A stretch of 64,000 bases of DNA from Microcebus murinus (GCF_040939455.1 NC_134106.1:40074001-40138000), one strand, 5' to 3'; positions 22,130 through 33,256 are shown, counted from the first letter of the stretch. Numbers and translations: made by a program. Notes: generated from the letters alone by a model not told the origin.

Positions 22130-22450
22130 AAAGCCTTTTGTAGTAGTGAGTTAAAGTGACATGGTGACTGATTACAGATGGAGGGAAGGAAATAATAAAA
22201 ACTGATTTTTAGGTTTATTAAAACTTCGGAGAATGGAGATTTTAAGTCTTTAGAAATAGAGGAGTTAGATAAGGGAGCAGGACTGAGGTGGGGAGGGGAG
22301 ATGTCAACACTCCTGCAGGCATGTTGGGACTGGAGTGATAGATACTGGGGCATCCAGATGAACACACACAGCAGGCAGCTGCATGGGACAGGAGGTCAGG
22401 TCAAAGGTCAGAGCTAAGGGTGGGGAGGCTGGAGTTATCTTCTAGTAGGT
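22130..22450 (-). repeat. Possible L2 LINE relic, antisense
   Basis: 'GGGGAGGGGAGATGTCAACA', 'ATGTTGGGACTGGAGTGATA' and 'GGAGGTCAGGTCAAAGGTCA' resemble a reversed internal L2 segment. It is diverged and tentative. Confidence 0.4.
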
Positions 22451-22675
22451 GATGTTTGCTGTGGAAGAAAACTAGATATTTGAAGGAGATAGTACAGAGG
22501 AAATGAAAGAATGAAAAAATTATGACTTGATGAGAAATTATTTAGTCCTTGTATGGGGTTGGTGGGCTTGACTAAATATACTTCAATCACATAGAAAACT
22601 AAATTAGTTGTGATACCATTTCCAGTGGCACCAACTCCAAATGACCACTGTTTAAAAATACTACTATTTGATTAT

Positions 22676-22920
22676 TATTAATGAATAGAGCAACCAGACA
22701 GAAGATAAGTAAAGAAACTGAGGACTTAAACAAAACAATTAAACAATCGGATCTAATAGATGTACACTTAATGAGTGAAGAGTTTCAGTTTTACAACATG
22801 GAAACAGTTATGGAGATGGATGATGGTGATAGTTGCATGACACTGTGAATGTATTAATATTTAATAATGCTGAATTGTATGCTTAAAATAGTGGTAAAAA
22901 AGGTGGTAAAAAATACTATT
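22676..22920 (+). mobile_element. Ancient L1M fragments, sense
   Basis: The first part ('CAACCAGACAGAAGATAAGT', 'AAAGAAACTGAGGACTTAAA') matches a stretch of L1 ORF2. The second ('GAAACAGTTATGGAGATGGA', 'GATGGTGATAGTTGCATGAC', 'GAATTGTATGCTTAAAATAG') matches an old L1 3' end. The sequence between them is missing, so this is an internally deleted relic. Confidence 0.6.
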
Positions 22921-22965
22921 TGAAAGCAAAGGATGGATTTTTCTATGCGGTACAGAGATCTACCC

Positions 22966-23090
22966 ATTTATCCACCCATCTAGTCATCCAATTATTCATC
23001 CACATCCATTTACCCCTCCATCCACCCACTCTCCCATCCATCCACCTACACAGCCACTCACCCTTCCACCCACTCACCTACCCATAATCT
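22966..23090. repeat. Degenerate CCAT/CCAC tetranucleotide repeat
   Basis: Imperfect (ATCC)n/(CACC)n units, for example 'CCATCCACCCACTCTCCCAT' and CCACCCACTCACCTACCC. Confidence 0.85.
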
Positions 23091-23094
23091 TTCC

Positions 23095-24420
23095 AACATT
23101 TATGGAATGACTGCTCTAGGATAGGCTGAGGAACAGAGACTGTTTAGCACTATTGATAAATCTTAACACCAAATTGATGTTAAAGTGAAATTTCACTTGG
23201 AGCAAAATTGGCAAACAGCCTTAAACCCGGCAACTAATGTTTGGACCTTTCCCATTTTACTTCTGCAGACCCTGGGGAAATAAAGCTGAAAGGGATTTCA
23301 GAGCCTTCAGAGGTCAGATGTCAGTCTTAAAACTGTTTTATTATTATAAACCTTGGCAGTGAGCTTTAGGTACTGCTCCACTTTTTCCTTCTTTCAGTAA
23401 TTCCATCTTTCCTCCTTTGTCCCCCAGGTCTGGCACTTGTTCATCTCCCTGTCTGTGAAAAATATAGTGATTGATATTTTTAATATGGGTGGGTGATCTA
23501 TGAGCAGAGGGAGTCCCAGTGGTGGTGGTGTTGGGGAGGATGAGCTGTTTTATGAGTGGTTTTTCATTCCAGATCCTGGAGAGGGAGATATGAAAAATGG
23601 GTAGGGCTGGGACATACAAAGGAATGGGAGGAGAAAGTTCAGTCTTGTCTATTACTTAGGTCTGGGATGGTGGGAAGTCCCTCTCTCTTTCTTCTTCCTT
23701 CTTCCTTTCCTCCTCTCTCTTCCTTTCTCTTTCTTCCTCTTTCCTCTTCTAACCTCTTTCTGCTGGAGTGAAATCACTGGCCCACTACAGGTCAGCCTTC
23801 TTAGAAGTTCAGGGTCAGCTGTGTTCTCTCTCTGGGGGATGGGGGTTGAGCCAGCTCAGTCTCCATCTCACCTGTGCCCTTGGTCCCTGTCCTGCCACTG
23901 CAGATGAGAAAGGTTAGAGTCTGTGCTTTATAGCATAGTGGAAAGCTCACCTTTTTCATTACAAGTCAATTTAAGAAACCAACTGTGAGGAAGCAATTCT
24001 GTAAGGGCCACATTTGCACTGAGTCTGCCTGCATATGTATACCTGTAGCACCAGCTTCTCATCATGCCTACCTCCATTTCCTTTTGCTCCAGATGGTACA
24101 AAAGTGTGATGTCCCACAACCTGCAGTACCCTTGTAGTAACTTTTCCTTTGGAAACCACATCTCCCTTAGAGCCCTCCTATTACAAGCTCAGTGTAGCTC
24201 TATCCACGCCTGATCTTCCAGTGATCCTTTTGCAATTGGCCATCTGCTGATTAGTTAGGGAGATTCTTTATAAAAGGAGCTTGGAATGAGATACTCTATC
24301 TTGAAGGGTGAATAGATGCTGTACTTGGCTAATGGGGAGAAATGTTGTGTAGAGGCTCTTCCCAGATCCCCTCCAAGCTCTCTGGGATGCTTACTGGGGT
24401 AAGGCTGGTATTTGCACAAG
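23095..24420. other. Single-copy-looking DNA with a CT tract
   Basis: No repeat family or exon is recognised. A CTTT/CTTCC-rich polypyrimidine tract occupies 23,685-23,758. A GGTGGTGGTG run is at about 23,520. Confidence 0.4.
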
Positions 24421-24423
24421 TCA

Positions 24424-24600
24424 GTGGTTGAAAGCATAACCTTTGGAATTGAACAGGCTTGGTTTTGCATCTGACTTTGTCAGTTCCATCTGTGTAGCCT
24501 TAGATAACTGCTTTTATTTCCTTAAGCCTCAGTTTATGACTCACCAAAATGTTGATGATACCTGTTTTGTAGGCCTGATGTGAGAGCTAATGGGATAGTA
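24424..24600 (+). repeat. MIR SINE relic, 5' part
   Basis: Forward MIR: 'AAAGCATAACCTTTGGAATT', 'GGCTTGGTTTTGCATCTGAC', 'GTGTAGCCTTAGATAACTGC', 'CCTTAAGCCTCAGTTTATGA'. It is broken by a reversed MIR and appears to resume at 24,843. Confidence 0.65.
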
Positions 24601-24842
24601 ATGATAGCTTTTTACTTATGGATGCTTAGTGTGTACCAGGAACCAACCTAAGTGGTCACTATAGGAGTTGCATGATTTAGTCCTTGTAACAACTGTATTA
24701 TGCCCATTTGGAAGCTGAGGCTAAGAGGGGCTAAGTAACATGCTGAAGGTCACATAGTTAGCAAGTGGCAGAGTTGGGTGTGACTCTGATGGCATGATTC
24801 TGCAGCCATGCGCTCAAGCAGTTTACCGTATTGCCTCCTAGA
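24601..24842 (-). repeat. MIR SINE, antisense, nested in another MIR
   Basis: A nearly full reversed MIR: 'GATGCTTAGTGTGTACCAGG', 'ATGATTTAGTCCTTGTAACA', 'ATGCCCATTTGGAAGCTGAG', 'AGGTCACATAGTTAGCAAGT' and 'GGCAGAGTTGGGTGTGACTC'. Confidence 0.75.
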
Positions 24843-24905
24843 TTATGAGAGTACAGCCCTTGGCATGTGGTTGGCACTCCGTAAATAAATAGTAACTACT
24901 ATCCC
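24843..24905 (+). repeat. MIR SINE relic, 3' part
   Basis: 'ACAGCCCTTGGCATGTGGTT' and GGCACTCCGTAAATAAATAG match the MIR 3' tail and complete the copy at 24,424-24,600. Confidence 0.6.
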
Positions 24906-24954
24906 TCTCCTTCATCCCCCCACTGCTGAAGCCTTAATTTATTCAGCACTTTTA

Positions 24955-25098
24955 CTCATTTATTCAGTCATTTATTCAGTTTCTAAAATGTAAGCCCCAT
25001 GAGGGCAGGTGGGATTTTTGCTTCTTTTGTTTGCTGTTATATCCCAAGTGCCTAGAGCAGTGCTTCATGTAGAATAGTTAATAAATCCATAAATGAAT
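24955..25098 (+). repeat. L2 LINE 3' end
   Basis: A clear forward L2 tail: 'AAAATGTAAGCCCCATGAGG', GCAGGTGGGATTTTTGCTTC, 'TGCTGTTATATCCCAAGTGC', CTAGAGCAGTGCTTCATG, ending in 'AATAAATCCATAAATGAATG'. Confidence 0.8.
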
Positions 25099-25300
25099 GC
25101 ATCCACTCACTCATCCATCTATTTGTCAACAAAGATACCAAGCACCTACTATGTGGAAGACTCTGTGCAGGGTGCTGGGATAAAATAGCATTCCTGACCT
25201 TGTGGAGCTCTTAATCTGGTGAAGGAAATAGATTTGTGAACCAGTAACTCAATTTAAATATATGTCTGAGAGTGTTGCCAAGTACTAGGGCAAATGGAGG
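25099..25300 (-). repeat. L2 LINE 3' end, antisense
   Basis: A reversed L2 tail directly follows the forward one: 'CACTCACTCATCCATCTATT', 'CCAAGCACCTACTATGTGGA', 'GCAGGGTGCTGGGATAAAAT', CCTGACCTTGTGGAGCTCTT. The two L2 3' ends are arranged tail to tail. Confidence 0.7.
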
Positions 25301-25379
25301 GGACAGCTCTCTTTTGGGTTGCAAACATTTTTATTTAATGCTGCCACCTGATATTCTCCCAGTCAACAAATTCCTGTCT

Positions 25380-25610
25380 GTCAGAGTTAGCTTGCATTCG
25401 GCTGGATGAGGTATAATTTCCTGCAAACTGGAGGCAGGACACAGGGCTGTGGCTGGAAGTGTTTCATTGTGCAGGTTGTGTACTGCACAACTCCAGGGGG
25501 TGCTGTTAATGTAGACTATGATGGGAATGGTGACATCATAATTATGCAATGTGGTGGTCCTGTGACAGCTGCCTTTAGAGCATCTCTGAATCATTTAATT
25601 TAGGGCCTTG
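25380..25610. other. Unclassified element with internal hairpin
   Basis: 'GGAAGTGTTTCATTGTGCAG', GTTGTGTACTGCACAAC (6-bp stem), TCCAGGGGGTGCTGTTAATG, 'TGGGAATGGTGACATCATAA' and 'GGTGGTCCTGTGACAGCTGC'. The texture suggests a slowly evolving, possibly exapted repeat. I cannot name the family. Confidence 0.35.
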
Positions 25611-26445
25611 GAGATTGGAGATGATGTAGATAGAACCTTTGAAATCACTTCTCACTGCATTTTCTGGGTTGCGATGACCTGTGTGGAGAGCCATGGCATG
25701 GTAAGTAAGCAGTACGAACAGACTGCATTGCTAAAGGGAACGAGCTCTGTTGGGGTCCCATTGCTGCTTCAGCCTAATTGGATGTAGGCCACATTGATAT
25801 CACCAGGGACATGACTGTGACCTCTAGGTTTCACCTTATGCAAACTTGGGGGCCATTTTTATTTTCCACATACCCTCCACTCAGCACTATAGTGGGGTCT
25901 GACCAAGTAGGCTGCAAGCCTTGCCCTGGCAACCTTGTGGAATTGAAATTAGCAGTGGTTTTTGTTTGTTTGTTTTTAAACAAGTCTTCTCATGCCTTCC
26001 CAGGTCTCTCCTACTGAGTGGGGAGGTGGTGGGGGTGGAGGAGGTGGGAAGCTTCTGAAACTTGTCACCCTGGGATGACTGGGACTCAATGCCAATAGGA
26101 CCCTGGGATTTTGGCAGAAGATTTTGGAAAACAGTAATACTTGTTCTAAAAGAGAGGAGGATGCTTCAATAATGGGATTTAAGTCTTGCTGATGAGGCTG
26201 AATCCCTTGCATTAGAGCTTGTGGACCTATGCTGTTTCAGGGCATGGAGCTCCTCAAAAGGGTCATACCTGGCCCCTGTTATCCAGGATCTAATGCTACC
26301 ATCCAGGGGTTTGAGGCACACCCAAAGCCTAACCAATGTTTTTCACCTTGCTCACCTCCCTTCCCTCTTATTAACATTTGGGTCCTCTCACATGGCAAAT
26401 TAGTTCCTGTCTTTTCACTTCAGATTCTAACAAATGGGTTAGAAT
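25611..26445. other. Single-copy-looking DNA
   Basis: No repeat or exon is recognised. A G-rich patch (26,018-26,050, GGTGGTGGGGGTGGAGGAGG) gives a proline run in the opposing frame. The overlapping 60- and 97-codon frames at 26,221-26,522 are not supported as genes. Confidence 0.4.
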
Positions 26446-26447
26446 TT

Positions 26448-26624
26448 CAGGGTATGGTGAAAAGAACGCTGCCTTGCAAAATTAGTTCTAGACTTTGGAT
26501 CTGCCACTCATTGACAACTTAAGTTTTGGGAAAGTCAAGAAATTGTGGGCCACAATTTCTCCATCTGTAAATTATATTATCACATCACTTAGGAGGAGTT
26601 CCTCCTCCTAGAGCTCTTATAAGG
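26448..26624 (+). repeat. MIR SINE relic
   Basis: Forward MIR: GGTATGGTGAAAAGAACGCT, 'GGATCTGCCACTCATTGACA', 'CACAATTTCTCCATCTGTAA'. A perfect 9-bp hairpin (26590-26610) lies near its end. Confidence 0.65.
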
Positions 26625-26625
26625 G

Positions 26626-26945
26626 TACTGTGGTCTGAATGTTTGTGCATTGGAAGTATTGGAAAGTGGGGCCTTTAGGCAATGATTAGGTCATGATTGC
26701 TCCACCCTCATGAATAGGATTAGCGCCCTTACGAAAGAGGCCCAAGGGAGCTTACTTGCTTTCTGCCACCTGAGAACACAATGTAAAGCTGGCCATCTGT
26801 AGGGCAGAAAGCAAGCCCTCACCAGACACTGAACCTGCTGGCTCCTTGACCTTGGACTTTCTAGCCTCTTAAAATAAATTTCTGTTGTTTGGAAGCCACC
26901 CAACTTAGGGTATTTTGTTATAGCAATCTGAATGGGCTAAGAGGA
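26626..26945 (+). mobile_element. MLT1-type MaLR solo LTR
   Basis: An ERVL-MaLR LTR of the MLT1A kind: TGGTCTGAATGTTTGTGCAT, 'AAAGTGGGGCCTTTAGGCAA', 'CACCCTCATGAATAGGATTA', GCGCCCTTACGAAAGAGGCC, 'CCTCACCAGACACTGAACCT', AATAAATTTCTGTTGTTTGG and 'TTTTGTTATAGCAATCTGAA'. A block near the 5' end (after position 26,648) is deleted. There is no internal retroviral sequence, so it is a solo LTR relic. Confidence 0.85.
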
Positions 26946-27215
26946 TAAACCGAGATAATAATGAATGAGGTGTTTGAAGCAGTATTTATGCTTTAAGAAT
27001 GTGAAGCACTGTTACTTGTTTGCTGTTTCGGCACAGTTTGGCTTGACCTCATGGAGCTATGGACACAGATAGCTGCTGTTTAGTTCCCAGACATCAAGGA
27101 TTGAGCCTGTCCCATGCAAACTAGACAGTAGTTGCAAAGAACACCTTGAGTATGCTTTGGAATAAAAATGAAAACATTTCATTAAGTCTGAATCCCTATT
27201 GGACTACATTAGTTG
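26946..27215. other. Single-copy-looking DNA
   Basis: No repeat or gene is recognised. Confidence 0.4.
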
Positions 27216-27392
27216 TAGTAATAAATTCTGCTGTAAGAGATAAATTCTGAAAGTATCCATAATTTAAAATATTAGAAGTTTATTTCTCTCATTAACAGCA
27301 AAACATACATCTTCATTGTTAGTGAGGAGCTTTTTCCTTGCACTGTTTAGAGACCTAGGTTTCTTCTATCCTTTGGCTCCACTATCCCACCT
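27216..27392. repeat. Ancient interspersed repeat, family not named
   Basis: 'AGAAGTTTATTTCTCTCATT', 'GAGGAGCTTTTTCCTTGCAC', 'TTAGAGACCTAGGTTTCTTC' and 'ATCCTTTGGCTCCACTATCC' recur in the same order in many mammalian loci. A shorter piece of what looks like the same family lies at 49,800-49,875. Confidence 0.45.
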
Positions 27393-27393
27393 A

Positions 27394-27562
27394 AGGCAAT
27401 GGTTCTCAGTCTTAGCTGATTACTAGAATCTCCTGTGGAGCTTTAAAAACTGACACCTGGATTGCACCCCAAAGATTTTGATTTGATTAGTTTTTGGTGT
27501 GGCTCTCATATTGGAATTGCTAAAAGCCTCAGATGACTCTAACATGCAGCCAAGGCTGAGAG
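27394..27562 (+). repeat. MER5-like DNA transposon relic
   Basis: MER5A order: CAATGGTTCTCAGTCTTAGC, 'TTACTAGAATCTCCTGTGGA', GCTTTAAAAACTGACACCTG, 'CACCCCAAAGATTTTGATTT' and an end piece GGCTGAGAGCTCTGG. Confidence 0.7.
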
Positions 27563-28015
27563 CTCTGGCATGTACTGGAGTCCTCTCCTTTTGCCCATCA
27601 GATGGGGAAAGAAACAGGGAATATGGTCCCTTCTACTTCTTAAAAATCTCAGCCAGTGGTTGATGGAAACAGCACTTCTGCTCATGTTTTGTTGGCAGGA
27701 GTAGCTCCATGGCTACCCTGGATGCAAAGTGGGCTGTGAGATGTGGTCCCAGGTTGGGTGACGTTTCCCAGCAATGGCTTTATACTGTGGCAAGGGACAT
27801 GCAGTTGTTCAGTTACACATCTGTGTCCCAGGAGCGAAAGAGTTGACTTCCCCAGACCCTGTGGGACCTGAGCTGTGGCACGGAACCTTGGAGCAGTTGT
27901 TAATGCAAAAAGCCTTTCCTGGGTGCCGAGAAAGGAATGGGTATCACCTGGTTGCCCTGGATGTGGCAGTGGTGGCCAACCCACATTCTGTGTACCTCCT
28001 GTAAGAGTGGGCAGT
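27563..28015. other. Single-copy-looking DNA
   Basis: No repeat is recognised. Open frames on both strands (27682-28053 minus, 123 codons; 27774-28004 plus) overlap and show no domain, so a coding claim is not supported. Confidence 0.35.
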
Positions 28016-28017
28016 TT

Positions 28018-28215
28018 GTTGTGATAAAGAATGCTGACTTTGCAGGCAGGCAAACTTGGTTAAAATCCTTACTGCTTACTAAACTTGTGATTCGGGGCAT
28101 GTTAATTAGCATCCTTAACCTTCATTTTCCCAAATGTAAAATATGTATAATTATGTCTATGTTGAAAGGCTTTATAATAATACAAAAATGCCTATCTTGC
28201 CTTAAATAAGATAAT
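28018..28215 (+). repeat. MIR SINE relic
   Basis: Forward MIR: 'AAGAATGCTGACTTTGCAGG', CAGGCAAACTTGGTTAAAAT, 'TACTGCTTACTAAACTTGTG', CTTCATTTTCCCAAATGTAA. Confidence 0.7.
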
Positions 28216-29240
28216 GTCTGTTATGGTTCTGGAAATGACAGGCTGAGGGCAGGGGTGGGATCCTTGTAGACTCTTCTTTCCTCACTCAAGCGAGGGGGAG
28301 GGGCTCTCTAGTGGCTGGGTGGAGGAGAGAGACTGTGCTTCGCCAAGAGGCTGAGGAACAGCATCAGGACCACGCTTCCCCTGACATATTGGAATGATGG
28401 CACTGGTCCCACTGGCCCCTACAGGCTGGGACATTGAGGATTAGGCTCTCATCAGTCCTAGGGCTTCAGATGCTGGGCTGCCACTCCATTTCTCTGCATC
28501 CTCTCCATCCTAACTGCCTCCAGGAAGGAGGAAACCTTACTCCTGGCACTCTCTGCAGCTCGGTGACAGACTCCCTTTCCAGGAGCAGAAATGTGTGAAC
28601 AGGGCAGGGGCCTATCCTGGCCTGGCTAGAGGCACCCACCGTGGTTGCTGAGGCTGTCACCTGGGGCTGTAGATAAGGGAGATGGCAAAGATAGTAGGAA
28701 GCCTTTCCTGTTAGTGCCAGCAAAAGAATAGCTGGGCACAGATAATGCAGCCTGTCAGTTCCCAGCCTGGAGTGTGACAAGACTGGCTTTGTGTGGCTCA
28801 AATTAATTCTGTGTGTGTCTGGAAGGGGGTGGAGCAGTAGCAATGGGAGGGGGGAGAGGCTGAGGCAGGACTGGGCAACTGACAAAAATAGCTTTTTGGG
28901 GCTTTTCCACATCCTCTCTCCACACTTCTTTTCTCTTCTGCTACCCAGCACCTTTGGATGCCTCCATAACCCCTTCCCTTCGTGAACCTGCAGTGAGGCG
29001 GGGCTAGATCGTCTCCTAAGATCCCAAGACAGAAAAACTGAAGCAGCGTCTGTCTGCTCAGGGGCCACTGTTTGCCTGCCGGTGCTGTGGGTCTGTGTGA
29101 CACTCCAGGCAGATGGTATCAATACCATTTGAGAAAAATCCTGCTCACTTTACAGTTTATCTTCTGGGGACCCTTAAGCCCTCATCTTTTTGTTTCTCTT
29201 GGTATTCAAGAGTCTGCAGGGAAAGCTTCTGTTATACGAA
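28216..29240. other. Single-copy-looking GC-moderate DNA
   Basis: About 1 kb free of recognised repeats. It holds the longest open frame outside transposons (28466-29128, minus, 220 codons from an ATG), GATA-type sites (TAGATAAGG at about 28,671) and an A/T-rich CAAAAATAGC box (about 28,884). I see no protein domain or codon signature to support a gene. Confidence 0.35.
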
Positions 29241-29244
29241 TTGC

Positions 29245-29480
29245 TGAAATGATATCAAACACCTACTGTGCGCAGTGCACTGTGCTTGACATATATTCTA
29301 GTAATGGCTCAAGCTTCACAGCAGATGTTCAGGGTATCTATTTTTATCCCATCTTTACCATGGAGGAAAATAGTCTCAGAGAAAGCAAGGAATGTGCCCA
29401 GGGTCATGCAGCTTGTTAAGAGGTACGAAACTGTCTGGTTTCAAAGTTGCCTCCTGCATGCTCTGATTCCCAGCTGGTTT
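29245..29480 (-). repeat. MIR SINE relic, antisense
   Basis: Reverse MIR: 'AACACCTACTGTGCGCAGTG', CACTGTGCTTGACATATATT, 'TTTTATCCCATCTTTACCAT', 'CTCAGAGAAAGCAAGGAATG', 'GGGTCATGCAGCTTGTTAAG'. The open frames through it are incidental. Confidence 0.75.
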
Positions 29481-32400
29481 CCTAAAACATCTTTGTAGAT
29501 GAACAATGAATTATTATAGGGAAGAGACGAGATGCTATTTTATGCGACAGAGTTTTGCAGTCTGAATCCAAACACATCATCCTCTATCCTTTTGGAAAAA
29601 AATTATGGTTCTGTGTCAGTAGTTACAAAATTAAACCCTAAGATCCCAACATGCCCACTGTGTCTCCTTGGCCTAAGATGACACTCTGTTATTTTGGTAC
29701 AGTTGTCAGCAATACTGTTTTCCTCCCCCCACTGCCCAACCAATACCAGGCAGTTTTACTTTCTTTGTTTTCTAAACGATGCTCTCAGCCAGTTCTGAGG
29801 TGGTAATCAAACAAGAGGATGGGCTAGGAGGTGTGCATAAGCTCTGAGATGGGAGGATCAGAATTTCTTGAAAGCGTGTGTGTGTTTTTTAAAAAGCATA
29901 TCTAATACTATAATTTCTTTGTTTTAGTCATGGTACTTATGGTGACAATATTAAGTAACAAAGTAAAATATTTATCAAAAAGGAACATGGCTTAAAATTT
30001 TGGGAAATATAGTAATTTGCAGTAAGGTATGAAAGGTCAACATAAAATGTCTCACCTTTCTCAGAATATGCTAATTTTAACATGTGGCTGTGACGAAGGA
30101 ATGATGGGATTTCTATAACAGGGCAGGCCAATGAGAGAAATGGGGAGGAGAAATTTTAGGAGCTGGAGGGTTACTTGTCAGCACCCGTAAATCATATTCT
30201 GTGGAGCCCAGTGAAGGGTTTGAAGGCACACTGGGGAGATTCAAGTCCTTTGTGCCCTTCCTCACCCTCCAAGTGGTAACTGACTCCTCAGGAGGCTGCT
30301 GTCTGGCCAGTGTTTGTGAAGAGGGTACAAGGGGTGTGACGGACAGAGCCTTGTTTAGAGTAGAGAGAAAACCCTTTGGACCACTTTTGTTCTTACTGTC
30401 TGTGAGGACTTGATTGTAGATAGTCATTTTGATCATAACTAGTACAGGGAAGAAGTAGGACTGGGGAGGGAAGAGAACATAGCTTTTTCTACGTTTAGAT
30501 TAGTTCAGTGGGGCGAGCTTTCTTTGCCCTTGGAGAAAAATTCTGGAAGTTTCCTTGGCTTTAATGCTCATCCTTAGGTCATAGTCTGGTGGATGCTATC
30601 AATTACACAGGCTCAGTTGAGGAATTAGAATAGCCAGTCCAAAATACACATCCAAATTCTGAACTGGACCAACATGAAACATTTCCTTGCTCCACCCCAA
30701 AGATCGGACCTGCCTCACGCTGGAAGTCTTTGGTGGGAATTAAGGACCTTGCCTATGCCTTTTGTTTGCTTCTGTTTTGATACCCCATGGCTTGGTGTGA
30801 GAAAAAGAGAATAGGACAATTTTTGTTGGCTGGGTGGCTGGGTGCTTTCTGGGTCTAGAAAGTGGTTAAAGAAAAGTCTTTCTCTGACTGCTTTTATAGG
30901 CTTGTGGGGGCTTCCCTGCCAGGCACTTTTATGTGTCCTGCTGTTCCAGGTGTCCCTTTGAGATTCCTTCCTCAGCCTCTGGACACTGGGTATAGCTTCA
31001 GCCTCTCACAGACACCCCTCTTAGGGCCCACAAAGACCTTATGTCTGTTTTCTTTCCTGGGTGGCTCACATGTAGCTCATGGGGAGAGCACCCATGTTCC
31101 TTGGGAGTACAGGCTCAGCTCTGTGCAGCAGCCTCTGTACCACTAAGCAGTTGCTTTTTTCTTGACTTCTACATTTCCTGTATAGGAATATGACCTTAGT
31201 CTACAGTCCTTGTGTTCTTCCTCAGATGTGAGCCAGGCACAAGTCCTCAGTATCCCTTTTTCCAGAAGTCCCACTGCAGAGTATCCTGAGTGGTTGTCTT
31301 GGAGCCTCTCTTTCGGTGAGTTGTTAGAGGTAGCCCATCCCTATCCCTGAAAAGAGAGCAAAGTGGGGACTCGCAGCCTGCAACCACTCTCTCCAAAGAA
31401 ATCTCTCCATCAACTTACTCTATAATCCTCCTCTGACCCAGTTTTGTAGCCTTGATCTGAATAAGGGATCCACACATCATGGAGCAGGTTCTCCTTCATT
31501 CCCTTTGTAAATTCTTACACTGAGCACGCCTGCCTGGGAGGTCTGCCTCCTCCTTCCTTTGACCTCATGATATCTATCATTGTGGTGCCTCCATCAAAAC
31601 TGAGGCATACAGTGTTCTGTTCTCATATCCTGTGCATGATCCACCTGACCTGGGCTGTCATTAAGTACACTCTTCCACTGAGTAGAGACATAGGAGACCT
31701 GACAGCGAGTGATGTTTGAGGGTACCTACCACACCACCACGAAGCAGTGGGGCTCACAGGTGCAGCTGAAAAGGGCAAAGAAGAGCAGGGTGAGGTGGGG
31801 GGGCACTAACTGGATGGAGGAAGGGGCACCTTATGTCCCCTGTGGTGGTAGAATCCTCTGATTAGACATTGACCCCTATGTGAGCAGACTGCACTCTCAC
31901 TCACACAAGCAGTATGATCCTTGGATCCATAGCAGCCCAAACCCTGAACCTACAAGCATTTGGAAAGGACAAGCTGCCTACCTAGGAGCAGGAGGCGGCT
32001 TTCTGTGATGGCTACCACTTTGGCTCGTGCTGCGGAACCTCCAAAACCCATCCTTCTCCCTAGCCCTGGTTCAGCCCTCTCTCAGCTCCTTGCTGAGTTA
32101 CTATAGCGCTGTGTCCTGTTGAAATCAAGTGTAAAGATGGGCTGAGCGGCCCAGGCTTACACAGCTCTCAGGAGCAGGGCACAGGGAAGAGTGCAGGTTG
32201 CTTGACAGCTGGGGCTGGAAATCCCAGAGGATGTTCCCATTGCTGGGAATGCTTCCTGTATTGAAGGTATTTGGCCTAGTAGAGAGCTGGATTCTCCAGT
32301 TAGAGTGAGGGCCTAAGTTAGTGCAGAGCTCCAGCGAGGCTCAAAACTCCTACAGAACCTCAGAGCTCTGGTGTGTTGGCTCCTTGTAGTGGGATGCGGC
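29481..32400. other. Single-copy-looking DNA
   Basis: Nearly 3 kb with no repeat family that I can name and no supported exon. This is the longest repeat-poor block in the window. Short frames (30113-30436 minus, 30862-31146 plus) lack motifs. Confidence 0.4.
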
Positions 32401-32585
32401 GGGGTTGGGAACCCCATCTCTGGAGTTGAGGGGACCCAGGTTTGAATTTCTACTGTTCAAATTTCAAGTCGTATGACCTGAGAAGATCACATTTTTTTCC
32501 CCCGGGCCTTAGTTTTACCATCTGTAACATGGGAGTAATGGCAACATGTTTGAGGTAATCCATGTAAACCATAAGGTAAACCATA
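32401..32585 (+). repeat. MIR SINE relic
   Basis: Forward MIR: CCCAGGTTTGAATTTCTACT, 'GTATGACCTGAGAAGATCAC', CGGGCCTTAGTTTTACCATC, 'TGTAACATGGGAGTAATGGC'. Confidence 0.7.
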
Positions 32586-33199
32586 ATTGTTTCTCCAGAA
32601 CAAACCAACAAAATGGCAGCAACTAAACACATGTACACAAAACAGTCCACAAGTGACCCAGGTAGCATGGGAGAATCTATCTTGGGGCCAGACCCTTAAT
32701 TTGACAACCACAGAATTAATAATAATCATGCTCACAGGGTTTTAATACAATGAAATTCTGTCCCCCTCCATCCAGAGTACAGATTGTTATTTCTTGAAAT
32801 TGCATTTTCCTAAAAGTAGTCTGGATTAGTGAGCAAGGGTTAGTGACAAGGAACCTCACTTACCTGGGCAATCCTGTTTGGAAACCATGTCTAATTCTCA
32901 ATGTTTTTACCCTGAATCTCCCAAGCCCATCTACCATCTTGTTAATATTTACAGTTGCAGTTTGCCGTTCCAGTAGAAGAAGCCAGAAGTGCTCACGAAT
33001 TGCCTCATAAAAGAAACTCAATTTAGAAAGTCTTATTCGCTAAGGATTTATTAGCTCTTCACACTCTGGAAGCCTGGAGTTTTATTTTGAGTCAGATAGT
33101 TGTGTACCTAAACAGGCTGAATAATTCTACCCTTGAGACAGCAGGCCAGTTGGAGGCAAGAGTTTTTCAGTTGCCAGCAACTTCCTCTTTGGTTTAAGG
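32586..33199. other. Single-copy-looking DNA
   Basis: No repeat or gene is recognised up to the microsatellite. Confidence 0.4.

Positions 33200-33200
<1 letters not shown>

Positions 33201-33256
<56 letters not shown>

Noticed and set aside
22966..23090. CRISPR-like or regulatory tandem array
   Set aside because: The units are imperfect tetranucleotides without spacers: a simple sequence repeat in a mammalian genome.
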